A stretch of 35,059 nucleotides of DNA from Bacillus pumilus. GTDB taxonomy: Bacteria > Bacillota > Bacilli > Bacillales > Bacillaceae. Position 1 is the stretch's first letter. Every line of letters begins with the position of its first letter. The DNA lies in the NCBI RefSeq assembly GCF_002744245.1, contig NZ_NKHG01000089.1, forward strand, positions 1 through 35,059, given 5' to 3'. Under the pieces are notes generated by a model, which was not told the DNA's origin, did not search any database, and was given only the letters and a program-made list of their open reading frames with translations. This document shows, piece by piece, positions 8,325 to 17,966 of the stretch. The position numbers and the translations under genes were made by a program.

Positions 8325-8768
8325 TTACGCCCCAGAACCTAGAATTTCAACTTTTTCGACAAATTCAAGTTTTCTTAATTGATTCATGACTGTATTGATA
8401 TCATCTGCCATGCCAGCCGTACTGATCGATAGGGTGACATTCGCTCTTCCTTGCAGCGGAATGGTTTGGTGAATGGATAACACATTACAACCAGAGTCAG
8501 CCACAATTTGAAGCAGCCTAGACAGAGCCCCAGACCGGTCTTCAAGATGGAAAAACAATGTGATGATTTGCTCTTTAACCATCGTATAAAACGGAAAAAC
8601 AGCATCTCGGTATTTATAAAAAGCACTGCGGCTTAAATCCGCTTTTTGAACAGCATCGGCAACTGAATCCGCTTTTTTGCGATCAAGCAGCTTTTTGACT
8701 TCAAGCGTTTTTCGCATCGCATCTGGAAGTACATCCTCTCTCACCAAATAGAACGTTTCTTCTTTCAC
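8325..8768 (-). CDS. pheB: ACT-domain protein PheB
   Basis: 147-aa protein with a basic helical N-terminal region (about 1-65, [21 protein letters not shown]...[11 protein letters not shown], resembling a small helix-turn-helix) and a C-terminal ACT domain (about 70-145, [19 protein letters not shown]). The name comes from its position next to pheA. Its biochemical role is not established; an amino-acid-sensing regulatory role is plausible. The start is GTG with GGGGAG seven bases upstream. A terminator-like hairpin lies between obg and this gene, so its expression by read-through from obg is probably limited. Confidence 0.88.
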   Translation of the reverse strand: MKEETFYLVREDVLPDAMRKTLEVKKLLDRKKADSVADAVQKADLSRSAFYKYRDAVFPFYTMVKEQIITLFFHLEDRSGALSRLLQIVADSGCNVLSIHQTIPLQGRANVTLSISTAGMADDINTVMNQLRKLEFVEKVEILGSGA

Positions 8769-8785
8769 CTGTTTTCTCCCCTTTT

Positions 8786-8817
8786 AAAAACGGGAGAGCC
8801 CATGGACTGGACCCTCC
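8786..8817 (-). terminator. Terminator after obg
   Basis: On the minus strand GGAGGGTCC, 7-nt loop, GGGCTCTCC (two G-U pairs), then CG and five T. It starts 7 nt after the obg stop and ends before the pheB ribosome-binding site, so it could stop or attenuate read-through from spo0B-obg into pheBA. Confidence 0.65.
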
Positions 8818-8823
8818 TTGTAA

Positions 8824-10131
<1,308 letters not shown>

Positions 10132-10725
10132 TCACATATCTCGTTCTTGCCTCAAACAAAGCTCAATCATGGACTCATGAGACGTCACATGAAATTGCGT
10201 TATACTCATACATGGATAGTTTGCGTCATGAAACGCATTTAACGCATCCAAACTTGTTAATTTTCCTTTGAAATCAAAATATAAGACCACATCATTCTCT
10301 TCATGATCTGTTTGGAACGTGACCGTTAAATGATTTTCAGTTTTTGGACAAACTGATTGATCGAATATCGAAAACAACTCCCGTGATACCGTTAAAAGCT
10401 GCGATTCATATGCTGATAAGTCTCGGGTTTCACCAAGCACTTCATATTCTAGGGTGATAAAATGCGACTCCCAATTAAATGTTAGAAAGTAATAGGCCAA
10501 TTGGGGAATTTTTAAATTTGAGAGTTTGGATTCATGCTGTGCTTCGATGACCATTTCTTCTATAATTTCAAACACTCGGTCATATTTTTCTAATGTCAAG
10601 TTGCCTTTGATCAGCTGCAATTTATTCATCCAGTCGTGTCTTGAACGACTAAGCAGATAGATCAATTCATTTGTTAATGCAACGTGAGTTAATTTTTCGT
10701 TTTGTTTACTTGATATCTCTTCCAT
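10132..10725 (-). CDS. spo0B: Sporulation phosphotransferase Spo0B
   Basis: Phosphorelay protein that moves phosphate from Spo0F~P to Spo0A. The 197-aa protein has an N-terminal helical hairpin with His30 in SRSRHDWMNKLQLIKGNL, exactly the position of the phosphorylated histidine in B. subtilis, and a C-terminal degenerate kinase-like domain. The ATG has GGGAG seven bases upstream. It is the first gene of spo0B-obg, with an extended -10 promoter at 10788-10796 and the rpmA terminator isolating it from the ribosomal genes. Confidence 0.95.
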   Translation of the reverse strand: MEEISSKQNEKLTHVALTNELIYLLSRSRHDWMNKLQLIKGNLTLEKYDRVFEIIEEMVIEAQHESKLSNLKIPQLAYYFLTFNWESHFITLEYEVLGETRDLSAYESQLLTVSRELFSIFDQSVCPKTENHLTVTFQTDHEENDVVLYFDFKGKLTSLDALNAFHDANYPCMSITQFHVTSHESMIELCLRQERDM

Positions 10726-10787
10726 TATCGCACTCCCAATCGTTTGGTCTCTCTTTTAGGAGTCTTATCATCACTATGTCTCCCTGA

Positions 10788-10796
10788 ATTATAACA
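10788..10796 (-). promoter_or_regulatory. Extended -10 promoter of spo0B-obg
   Basis: TGTTATAAT on the minus strand is a perfect -10 with the TG extension. The -35 position (TTTTTC) is poor, as is usual for extended -10 promoters. The 5' leader is about 55 nt. The 275-nt gap between rpmA and spo0B otherwise holds only the rpmA terminator. Confidence 0.65.
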
Positions 10797-10963
10797 GAGA
10801 AGACAGCTTAGAAAAACACTAGTTATGTGAGGAAAGGTTGTTTTTTCTGATCGTATAGGAGAAAATAAGGCAAAGTCAGCAAACGTTCTTTGATATTTAT
10901 GGAGTGCATCTTCTTTTATCATCTTCGGTACCACTTGTAAAAAGCGCAAAAGCTCCCTAATAG

Positions 10964-10996
10964 TGAAAAAACTCCAGTCAATGACCGGAGTTTTTA
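10964..10996 (-). terminator. rpmA terminator
   Basis: On the minus strand ACTCCGGTCA directly followed by its near-perfect complement TGACTGGAGT (one G-U pair), then a T-run. It starts right after the rpmA stop. Confidence 0.9.
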
Positions 10997-11000
10997 GCAA

Positions 11001-11297
<297 letters not shown>

Positions 11298-11636
11298 CTA
11301 TTTTTTTGTTGATATTCTCACATAATCGTGATAATCTCGTTCGATTGTCTCTAAGGAAACGACCATGCCTTCTAAAAGCAGCTGGGCTTTTTCAAAGGAT
11401 ACTGGATCTGTATCGGCTGGCAATTCAAAAGAGAAATACCCGCCTTCATCTCCAATATCGAGCAGTGGATCAATTCCTGTCAGTGCAATAATTGAATTGA
11501 CTGAGCCGAAAACAACAGCAGATACACCTGCACAAACGAGATCCTGACCTTTTTCAGCAAACTCGGCATGTCCAGTCATCTGAAAAGATGTAATGCTTTC
11601 ATCTGCTGTCGACCGAGTAATGGTTGCTTTGATCAT
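11298..11636 (-). CDS. prp: L27-processing cysteine protease Prp (YsxB)
   Basis: Ribosomal-processing protease of 112 aa that removes the N-terminal extension of L27. The catalytic His/Cys pair is in GHAEFAEKGQDLVCAGVSAV (His23, Cys35), followed by the conserved LLLEGMVVSLETIERDY. I chose the ATG at 11636, which gives the usual MI-type N-terminus. A GTG three codons upstream (11645) is possible; neither has a strong ribosome-binding site, suggesting coupling to rplU, whose stop is 14 nt upstream. Its place between rplU and rpmA is standard for Firmicutes. Confidence 0.93.
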   Translation of the reverse strand: MIKATITRSTADESITSFQMTGHAEFAEKGQDLVCAGVSAVVFGSVNSIIALTGIDPLLDIGDEGGYFSFELPADTDPVSFEKAQLLLEGMVVSLETIERDYHDYVRISTKK

Positions 11637-11650
11637 ATCACTCACACGCC

Positions 11651-11959
11651 TTAAGCGTTGATTTTTTCGATAACAACTTTAGTGTAAGGTTGGCGATGAC
11701 CTTGTTTTTTGTGGTTGTTTTTCTTCGGTTTGTACTTGAACACAGTAATTTTCTTACCGCGACCTTGTTTTTCAACTTTAGCCGTTACTGTTGCTCCAGC
11801 AACTGAAGGGTTACCCACTTTGACAGTGTCTCCACCGACAAACAATACGTTTTCGAAAGTAACTGTTTCACCTGCATCAGCAGCTAGTTTTTCAACATAA
11901 ACAGTTTGGCCTTCTTCAACTTTGATTTGTTTACCACCAGTTTCGATAATTGCGTACAT
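11651..11959 (-). CDS. rplU: Ribosomal protein L21
   Basis: 50S protein of 102 aa that binds 23S rRNA. It begins [17 protein letters not shown] and ends with the basic tail [26 protein letters not shown], both diagnostic. The ATG has AGGAGGTG five bases upstream. It is first in rplU-prp-rpmA, behind a structured leader and a strong sigma-A promoter. Confidence 0.98.
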   Translation of the reverse strand: MYAIIETGGKQIKVEEGQTVYVEKLAADAGETVTFENVLFVGGDTVKVGNPSVAGATVTAKVEKQGRGKKITVFKYKPKKNNHKKQGHRQPYTKVVIEKINA

Positions 11960-12062
11960 CTCTGCACCTCCTAATAAACTCAGACTCGCCGAATACAGGG
12001 GGCCATAGGCACTTTACACCTGCTCCGCGCGGTTGTAGCACGGGTGCTACATATCCATAACA
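11960..12062 (-). ncRNA. Ribosomal protein L21 leader
   Basis: The roughly 100-nt untranslated leader of rplU matches the position and general structure of the Firmicutes L21 leader. It has an 8-bp perfect hairpin at 12034-12051 (TGTAGCAC/GTGCTACA), a G/C-rich middle (CCGCGCGGAGCAGG) and GGCCCCC further on. These leaders are thought to bind L21 for autoregulation. I matched it by location and hairpins, not by covariance model. Confidence 0.7.
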
Positions 12063-12068
12063 TTAAAA

Positions 12069-12097
12069 AATATATCAAACTAGACGCAGAATGTCAA
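12069..12097 (-). promoter_or_regulatory. Sigma-A promoter of rplU-prp-rpmA
   Basis: TTGACA (12092-12097), 17-bp spacer, TATATT (12069-12074). This is the best sigma-A promoter in the window. It lies only 13 nt after the spoIVFB stop, with no terminator between them. Confidence 0.88.
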
Positions 12098-12110
12098 TGT
12101 ATTTTCACCA

Positions 12111-12980
12111 TTAGTATGGTAAAAGAAGCTCTTCCATCGAGGAGGTGGTTCTTCGATCTGAAAAATAAGCATGGAGTAGTTCATTTTCATCAAGCTGGCT
12201 CATTTTCACACCATTTCTTTCGATAATAATTGGATGCTTACAGCCCCTTTGGAATCGAGCCATCACTTCGTATATTTTCTCCTCAGCACTGGCTTTTAGC
12301 GGAATGAGTTTCTCTACCTTTTGCTCTTTTTTACCATAATACCGTTCTAATAAAAAACGAAGTCTGATGTAATGCCGCTGCCGGTGTTCCATCACAAGGG
12401 AATACGCTAAAAAAGTGAGCAGCATCCAGCCATTGAATTGCAGCGGTGCAAAACAGAGTAACCCTGCTGTCAAAAGACTGAAAAAGATAAGTGAGCCTTT
12501 TACCGCAAGGGCATGTGCACGTTGGAAAGGGTAAAAAGCAGATAAGAGCAAAAAGAATAATTTTCCGCCATCAAGTGGCCATATAGGAAGAAGGTTCACA
12601 AGAAAAATCGCCATATTATAATAGGTGAACATCGTAAAGACGTCATATGAGAGAAGAGAGGCTTCCATGAGAAACCATGCCATTAGTTGAAGCGGTACAT
12701 GCTGAAGCGGTCCGCATAAAATGACTGCCAGCTCTTCTTTTAACGGGCGGTTCCCATGCTCTTCTACTTCTACCGCCCCGCCAAAGGGCAGTAAAAAAAT
12801 CCGCCGAACTCGCCAATGATAATAGCAAGCAGCCGCTGCATGGCCAAGCTCATGGACACAGACGATAATGAGCAGACAAAGCAGCGGCTTGATTTGACCT
12901 GAAAGCATCGCAAACGCCATCACAATCCAAAGAAGCGGATGAATGTGAATTTTCGTCAGCATGAGCAGCCATCTATTCAA
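12111..12980 (-). CDS. spoIVFB: Intramembrane metalloprotease SpoIVFB
   Basis: Site-2-type zinc protease of the outer forespore membrane that cleaves pro-sigma-K. The 289-aa protein has about six membrane segments, the zinc motif HELGH (His43, Glu44, His47) and the third ligand Asp137 in NLLPIWPLDGGK, identical positions to B. subtilis. A C-terminal CBS domain (about 225-289) senses nucleotide and contacts the substrate. The start is TTG, overlapping the end of spoIVFA by 8 nt, with AGGTGA six bases upstream. It forms an operon with its inhibitor spoIVFA. Confidence 0.96.
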   Translation of the reverse strand: MNRWLLMLTKIHIHPLLWIVMAFAMLSGQIKPLLCLLIIVCVHELGHAAAACYYHWRVRRIFLLPFGGAVEVEEHGNRPLKEELAVILCGPLQHVPLQLMAWFLMEASLLSYDVFTMFTYYNMAIFLVNLLPIWPLDGGKLFFLLLSAFYPFQRAHALAVKGSLIFFSLLTAGLLCFAPLQFNGWMLLTFLAYSLVMEHRQRHYIRLRFLLERYYGKKEQKVEKLIPLKASAEEKIYEVMARFQRGCKHPIIIERNGVKMSQLDENELLHAYFSDRRTTSSMEELLLPY

Positions 12981-13761
12981 AGGTCATCACCTGAATGGGG
13001 TCGATGAACTGTTCATTTTGCTTTATGGCAAAGTAATAAGTGCCCTTCCCTTGATTATCAAGCGAGATTTGACCAACCTTTTCACCCTTATCGACAAAAT
13101 CGTATAAGGCCACATTAGCTTCCTTTAATTGACCGTACCAACTGTAGCTGTCATCCGCATGCTGCACCACCACTGTAAGCCCTGTGTCGCTTTTCTTTTT
13201 CACCTCTACAACATAGCCTTCTTTCATACTATCAATGGCTTCAGCGGATGTTTCGATTTTGACACCTGCACCATTTTGTGTAAATGATTCTTGCACTTTC
13301 CCAGCAGCAGGTACAGCCAGCTCTTGATTGGCTTGTACGTCTTTTTTGCCTTCCTTTTCCTCGATTAAAAAGGCAAGTGGGTTCCCTACGGTTTTCTCAA
13401 ACCAGCGATTAGCAGCAGCAAATTGAAAATCTTGTTCAAAGGTTTGACTGATCATCGGCTTCAGTTGCTGAAAAGGGCCAGCCTGACCTTTAAATGAAAT
13501 GGCTGCAATCAACACAAGAGAAGCAGAAAGTAAACATTTGAGCACAAAGGTATTGGGGTTAAATAGCGGATGCCGATACTTTTGGGTCTGTTGAGACGTC
13601 TCATAGGAAGATGATCCAGAATGCTTTTCTTCCTCAGTCAACAAGACCCACGGCGGGATGTCGTCTTTTTTCTTGAAAGTCGACTCTTTGGGAGCACCAG
13701 CTGGATGCTTCGTTTTGCGGCGCTGCGCTACCTGTTTTCGATACTCGTCCACTCTTTTCAT
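12973..13761 (-). CDS. spoIVFA: SpoIVFB regulator SpoIVFA
   Basis: Membrane protein that holds SpoIVFB with BofA in an inactive complex until SpoIVB cleaves it. The 262-aa protein has a basic N-terminal cytosolic part, one membrane segment (about 71-90, TFVLKCLLSASLVLIAAISF) and an extracytoplasmic M23/LytM-like domain lacking zinc ligands (about 150-262, VQHADDSYSWYGQLKEANV). I chose the ATG at 13761, preceded by AGGGTGA. An upstream ATG seven codons earlier has no ribosome-binding site. A sigma-E-type promoter lies 33 nt upstream. Confidence 0.94.
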   Translation of the reverse strand: MKRVDEYRKQVAQRRKTKHPAGAPKESTFKKKDDIPPWVLLTEEEKHSGSSSYETSQQTQKYRHPLFNPNTFVLKCLLSASLVLIAAISFKGQAGPFQQLKPMISQTFEQDFQFAAANRWFEKTVGNPLAFLIEEKEGKKDVQANQELAVPAAGKVQESFTQNGAGVKIETSAEAIDSMKEGYVVEVKKKSDTGLTVVVQHADDSYSWYGQLKEANVALYDFVDKGEKVGQISLDNQGKGTYYFAIKQNEQFIDPIQVMTFE

Positions 13762-13793
13762 GAGATCACCCTTTACATACAATCAGTTTGTAC

Positions 13794-13822
13794 ATTTTAT
13801 GTGGATACCTCATGTGATATGC
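13794..13822 (-). promoter_or_regulatory. Sigma-E-type promoter of spoIVFAB
   Basis: -35 GCATATC (13816-13822), 14-bp spacer, -10 CATAAAAT (13794-13801). Same layout as the safA and spoVID promoters. It begins just after the minD terminator. Confidence 0.68.
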
Positions 13823-13824
13823 AA

Positions 13825-13853
13825 CAAAAAGACCGATTCTCATCGAATCGGTC
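13825..13853 (-). terminator. minD terminator
   Basis: Nine-bp perfect stem GACCGATTC/GAATCGGTC with a 5-nt loop and five T on the minus strand. It ends the mre-min transcript. Confidence 0.93.
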
Positions 13854-13870
13854 TCATCTCACGTGAACGA

Positions 13871-14674
13871 TTATGCTCTAACGCCGAAAAATGCTTTGAG
13901 CTTTGCAAACATCCCTTTATTTTCTTCTTCAAATGATTGAAGTGGAACTGATTCACCTAGTACACGGCGAGCAATATTTCGATACGCAATCGATACTTTG
14001 TTTTTAGCATCCATTACAATGGGTTCACCATTGTTTGATGCCTTAATGACATCATCATCATCAGCTACAATGCCAAGAAGATCAATTGATAAATGATGAA
14101 CAACTTCATCTACATCCATTGAATCGCCATTTTTCGCCATGTGTGTACGAATGCGGTTGACAATTAAACGTGGGGGTTCGATATCTTCTTGTTCTAGCAA
14201 GCCGATAATTCGGTCCGCATCTCTCACAGCTGAGATCTCAGGCGTCGTGACAACAATTGCCTTGTCCGCACCTGACACAGCATTTTTAAAGCCTTGCTCA
14301 ATTCCAGCAGGGCAATCAATGACAACATAATCAAAGTCTTGTTTCAATGATTGAATTAATTCTTTAATCTGCTCAGACTCTACTGCGGTTTTATCGCTTG
14401 TTTGAGCAGCAGGTAAAAGATACAAAAGATCCTCGAAACGCTTATCTTTTACAAGCGCTTGGTGGATTTTGCATCTGCCTTCTACTACATCAACTAGATC
14501 ATAAATAATGCGGTTTTCAAGCCCCATCACGACATCCAAATTCCGAAGGCCAATATCGGTATCAACTAGACACACTTTTTTTCCTTGAATCGCTAGTGCT
14601 GTGCCTAAGTTTGCAGATGTTGTTGTTTTGCCAACGCCGCCTTTTCCTGAGGTAATCACAATAGCCTCGCCCAA
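13871..14674 (-). CDS. minD: Septum-site ATPase MinD
   Basis: Membrane-binding ATPase that recruits MinC to inhibit FtsZ away from midcell. The 267-aa protein has the deviant Walker A TSGKGGVGKTT, DTDIGLRNLD, CPAGIEQG and a C-terminal amphipathic membrane helix (ENKGMFAKLKAFFGVRA). I chose the TTG at 14674, giving the family start MGEAIVITSG with GGGAGG nine bases upstream. A GTG two codons earlier overlaps the minC stop but is only 3 nt from that site. Last gene of the mreB-mreC-mreD-minC-minD cluster. Confidence 0.96.
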   Translation of the reverse strand: MGEAIVITSGKGGVGKTTTSANLGTALAIQGKKVCLVDTDIGLRNLDVVMGLENRIIYDLVDVVEGRCKIHQALVKDKRFEDLLYLLPAAQTSDKTAVESEQIKELIQSLKQDFDYVVIDCPAGIEQGFKNAVSGADKAIVVTTPEISAVRDADRIIGLLEQEDIEPPRLIVNRIRTHMAKNGDSMDVDEVVHHLSIDLLGIVADDDDVIKASNNGEPIVMDAKNKVSIAYRNIARRVLGESVPLQSFEEENKGMFAKLKAFFGVRA

Positions 14675-14676
14675 TT

Positions 14677-15360
14677 TCACATTCCTCCCTCAAGCCTTGT
14701 CAGATTAGGTCTTATATGAGCCAATTGCTGCAGGCGTTCAATGATCATATTGCCATCTATATCTAAATAAGCACATTCCATTTCATTTCCATCTTCTTTT
14801 TGATCGGGTGCACGGTTAAAAACTTGTGCGATGCGAAGCTGTGTTGGAATCATACGAGATGCCGCAATGACAGCTTGTTTGTTTCCGTTACATCCAGCAT
14901 GCGCCACGCCTTTTAACGCACCGAGCACAAAAATGTTTCCCCCTGCTCGAATGGTACCGCCAGGATTGACATCTCCTATTAATAAAAGATCTCCTTCGAC
15001 GTAAAGCACCTGTCCAGAACGTACAATTTTCGCTACAGAAGTAATTTCAGCCTCTGCCTTTAATCGTCTCGCTTCTTCAGTTGACATGACGTCACTTTCA
15101 ATGGAATGAATCACAAGATGTTCATTTTCAGACACCGCTTCAGTCAAACGTGCCTCCTGATCCTCTGTTAAATACCGAAAACCAAGTTTAATATGCACAT
15201 TGACCTTATGCCCTTCTCTTCCATCTGTGTATTGCTCAAGTAAAAGAACCTCACGCAAGCCAGAAAGAAGGTCTTCAAACGAACAGTCATCATTTAACTG
15301 TAATGTTAATCCGTTTTTTGTACCTTTTATCGTCACATATTGCTGTTTTTGAGTTTTCAA
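14677..15360 (-). CDS. minC: Division inhibitor MinC
   Basis: FtsZ antagonist of 227 aa. The N-terminal domain (about 1-95, QYVTIKGTKNGLTLQL) destabilises FtsZ. The C-terminal beta-helix domain (about 115-215, GDLLLIGDVNPGGTIRAGGNIFVLGALKGVAHAG) binds MinD and dimerises. I chose the TTG at 15360, giving MKTQKQQYVTIKG as in B. subtilis, with GAGGTGA five bases upstream. A GTG three codons earlier leaves no room for a ribosome-binding site. The stop lies at the minD start. Confidence 0.95.
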   Translation of the reverse strand: MKTQKQQYVTIKGTKNGLTLQLNDDCSFEDLLSGLREVLLLEQYTDGREGHKVNVHIKLGFRYLTEDQEARLTEAVSENEHLVIHSIESDVMSTEEARRLKAEAEITSVAKIVRSGQVLYVEGDLLLIGDVNPGGTIRAGGNIFVLGALKGVAHAGCNGNKQAVIAASRMIPTQLRIAQVFNRAPDQKEDGNEMECAYLDIDGNMIIERLQQLAHIRPNLTRLEGGM

Positions 15361-15414
15361 GATGCTCACCTCAACAACATACTCATTTCGCCGTAATTGG
15401 ACAAACTCCTGCTT

Positions 15415-15933
15415 TTATTCGTCGATCAGTCCTTGTTTTATATTGATGAAAAAGAGCCTAAGCGGCACAACAAGTATGAGAGACGCAGCAGTATTTAAAA
15501 GAATCGTTGGAATAAAGCGTTCGATGACATACGTATTAAAAGGCATAATCCCTGGTTGAATCGTTGCTTGAACGCCGTACACATAAAACTCCATGACAGA
15601 AACAGCAATAATCGACAGAAAGACAACAACTAAAATATTCGTCTGAAGGACTTTGAAAGCTTTCGCTAACAAATAGCAGAGAGCACCAAAGCCAAACATA
15701 TGAACACCAAGTATGCCTGTATACGAAATATCATATAAAAGTCCAAAGATAAATCCGTAAATCACACCATATTTTTGATTCATATAAGCTGTCATAAATA
15801 CAAGTGCAAGTAAAATGAAATGAGGTGCTAAAATTTGATTCTCTGAAACAAATGGAAGCTTCACTAAATCAACAAAAATACTGTCAAATACGAAGATAAA
15901 CAACATGACGAAAGCAAGAAGGACACGTTTCAC
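15415..15933 (-). CDS. mreD: Rod-shape protein MreD
   Basis: Integral membrane protein of the elongasome, 172 aa, hydrophobic throughout with about five or six membrane segments (LLAFVMLFIFVFDSIFVDLV at the start; YGFIFGLLYDISYTGILGVHMFGF in the middle is the family's most conserved part). The start is GTG overlapping the mreC stop (GTGA), with GGAGG seven bases upstream. It works with MreC to couple MreB filaments to wall synthesis. Confidence 0.95.
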   Translation of the reverse strand: MKRVLLAFVMLFIFVFDSIFVDLVKLPFVSENQILAPHFILLALVFMTAYMNQKYGVIYGFIFGLLYDISYTGILGVHMFGFGALCYLLAKAFKVLQTNILVVVFLSIIAVSVMEFYVYGVQATIQPGIMPFNTYVIERFIPTILLNTAASLILVVPLRLFFINIKQGLIDE

Positions 15934-16829
15934 GAGCCTTCCTCCTTCGTCAATTCAGATGCATCTGCCGTACTTGTGCTGCGATTCACAACAATCACGC
16001 GATCTAAATTGTCGAGTTCAGCAGCTGGTTCTACATAAATGATTTTTGTCAGACCGTAATGGTCAGGCTCAATTTCACTCACCTTACCAATCGTCAAGCC
16101 TTGCGGGAAAACGCCTCCTGCTCCAGATGTTTCAACAAGATCTCCTTTTTTGACATCCCCATCAGCATCGGATTTTAGAATATTCATTGTCAGCATTTTT
16201 TTCTTGCTGTCGTAGCCATTAATAATTCCGTTGAGTTCTTCTTTGCCCTTTTTCGCAAAAATTTTCGTTGAAATTCTATTATTTTGGTCTGTAGAGCTTA
16301 GCAACCTTACAGTCGAAGTAAAATTGTTGAGCTTATCACTTTCAATTTTCCCAATTAACGCACCACTCTCATTTGTGACCGCCATATCTTTATCAACGCC
16401 TTGTTTTTTCCCTTTATCAATCATCACAAAGCTATCCCAAAGAGACGGATTTCTCGCAATGACAGTTGAAAGAATGGGCGTATAATCACGAATAGAGTTC
16501 ACATATCCGAGCTGCTTGCGTAGCTTTTTGTTCTCATCTTCTAGCTCTTGAAGTTTCGCCTCATATTGGGTTTGTCCATCAAGTTTTTTTCGAAGACGCT
16601 CGTTTTCATCATATGTGTTCTTTAAATCTTGTACGTTCCCATAAATACCGGCAATAAATTGTGATGGTTTATGAAAGACACCTTGAAAAAAGCCTGTCGT
16701 ATCCCCCACTAATTTTTCCGGCCATGAAGCACCTCTGCCGCTTTTCACTGAAAAACCAATCATGGCCACCAGTACGATGACACAGACAAGGAGCAACATT
16801 AATCTTTTATTCATAAAAAACTGCGGCAT
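15930..16829 (-). CDS. mreC: Rod-shape protein MreC
   Basis: Bitopic elongasome scaffold of 299 aa: a membrane anchor (about 8-26), a coiled coil (about 65-112, rich in Glu/Lys/Leu heptads), then the two beta domains (VIARNPSLWDSFVMIDKGKKQGV, NGIINGYDS, GLTIGKVSEI) that bind penicillin-binding proteins. The C-terminal Ser/Thr/Asp tail is short. The ATG has GAGGTG six bases upstream. The mreB stop is 27 nt upstream and mreD overlaps by 4 nt. Confidence 0.96.
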   Translation of the reverse strand: MPQFFMNKRLMLLLVCVIVLVAMIGFSVKSGRGASWPEKLVGDTTGFFQGVFHKPSQFIAGIYGNVQDLKNTYDENERLRKKLDGQTQYEAKLQELEDENKKLRKQLGYVNSIRDYTPILSTVIARNPSLWDSFVMIDKGKKQGVDKDMAVTNESGALIGKIESDKLNNFTSTVRLLSSTDQNNRISTKIFAKKGKEELNGIINGYDSKKKMLTMNILKSDADGDVKKGDLVETSGAGGVFPQGLTIGKVSEIEPDHYGLTKIIYVEPAAELDNLDRVIVVNRSTSTADASELTKEEGS

Positions 16830-16856
16830 GTCTTACACCTCTTTATTTACGCCCGA

Positions 16857-17876
16857 TTATCGATTATCTTTTGATTTTCCTTTGAACAAATGAATATGTT
16901 CTAGTGCTTTTCCTGTTCCGATCGCCACACAGTCAAGCGGGTCTTCAGCAATAATGACTGGCATCTTCGTTTCATCACTAATGACTTTGTCAAGATTACG
17001 AAGCAATGCACCGCCGCCAGTTAAAACGATTCCACGGTCCATAATATCTGCTGCCAGCTCAGGTGGGGTTTTTTCAAGCGTGACTTTCACCGCATCTACA
17101 ATTGTTTCCACCGTATCACGAAGCGCTTTTGCAATCTCTTCCGCCGTTATAGAGATCGTTTTTGGAAGACCTGTTAAAAGATCACGGCCGCGAATATTCA
17201 TCTCATCATGTACGTCTGGCTGTGCAGAGCCGATTTCCACTTTAATCGCTTCTGAAGTACGATCACCGATCATGAGATTATACGTTTTACGGATGTAGCT
17301 GCTGATCGCCTCATCCATTTCATCTCCTGCAACACGGATCGATTGAGACGTCACAATGCCCCCAAGTGAAATAATGGCCACTTCTGTTGTACCGCCGCCA
17401 ATATCCACAACCATACTTCCTGTTGGCTCCCAAACAGGCAGGTTAGCACCAATTGCCGCAGCAAATGGCTCTTCAATCGGGTATGCGTCACGTGCACCGG
17501 CTTGTCTTGTTGCATCAATGACTGCACGCTCTTCTACAGCTGTAATACCAGATGGTACACATACCATCACGTAAGGTTTACGAGCAAAAAGCCCTTTGCC
17601 TTTTAATGCTTGATTAATGTAATATTTCATCATTGTTGCTGTCGTCTCGTAATCTGCAATGACTCCGTCTTTCATCGGGCGTAGTGCCACAATATTACCA
17701 GGTGTACGGCCAATCATATTTCTAGCGTCATTTCCGACCGCCACTATAGACTTCGTATCAGTTTCCAAAGCTACGACCGAAGGTTCTCTTACAATAATGC
17801 CTTTTCCTTTAATAAAAACAAGCGTATTCGCTGTTCCAAGATCTATTCCAAGGTCTTTTGTACCAATTCCAAACAT
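16857..17876 (-). CDS. mreB: Actin-like cell-shape protein MreB
   Basis: Bacterial actin of 339 aa that moves with the wall-elongation machinery under the membrane. Nucleotide-binding motifs are [15 protein letters not shown] (phosphate 1), [12 protein letters not shown] (phosphate 2) and [12 protein letters not shown] (adenosine). The N-terminal [10 protein letters not shown] fits the canonical MreB rather than Mbl or MreBH. The ATG has AAAGGAAG about ten bases upstream. A perfect -10 TATAAT lies at 17936-17941. Confidence 0.97.
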   Translation of the reverse strand: MFGIGTKDLGIDLGTANTLVFIKGKGIIVREPSVVALETDTKSIVAVGNDARNMIGRTPGNIVALRPMKDGVIADYETTATMMKYYINQALKGKGLFARKPYVMVCVPSGITAVEERAVIDATRQAGARDAYPIEEPFAAAIGANLPVWEPTGSMVVDIGGGTTEVAIISLGGIVTSQSIRVAGDEMDEAISSYIRKTYNLMIGDRTSEAIKVEIGSAQPDVHDEMNIRGRDLLTGLPKTISITAEEIAKALRDTVETIVDAVKVTLEKTPPELAADIMDRGIVLTGGGALLRNLDKVISDETKMPVIIAEDPLDCVAIGTGKALEHIHLFKGKSKDNR

Positions 17877-17902
17877 ATGTATGTATCTTCCTTTCTTAAA
17901 CC

Positions 17903-17920
17903 AAAATTCCCTTTAGGGAA
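17903..17920 (-). other. Small hairpin in the mreB leader
   Basis: TTCCC, TAAA loop, GGGAA, then four T on the minus strand. It lies downstream of the predicted mreB transcript start and before its ribosome-binding site. It is terminator-like but short and A/T-flanked. Confidence 0.3.
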
Positions 17921-17935
17921 AAACTCATAAACTCT

Positions 17936-17941
17936 ATTATA
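17936..17941 (-). promoter_or_regulatory. -10 element upstream of mreB
   Basis: TATAAT on the minus strand, 60 nt before the mreB start. No good -35 is present at 16-18 bp (CTTTTT), so its strength is uncertain. Confidence 0.4.
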
Positions 17942-17966
17942 TCGTAAAACATTGAAAAAAAAAGTG

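Noticed and set aside
10725..11000. 91-aa minus-strand frame between rpmA and spo0B
   Set aside because: It begins inside the rpmA terminator, covers the spo0B promoter, has no ribosome-binding site and no recognisable protein character.
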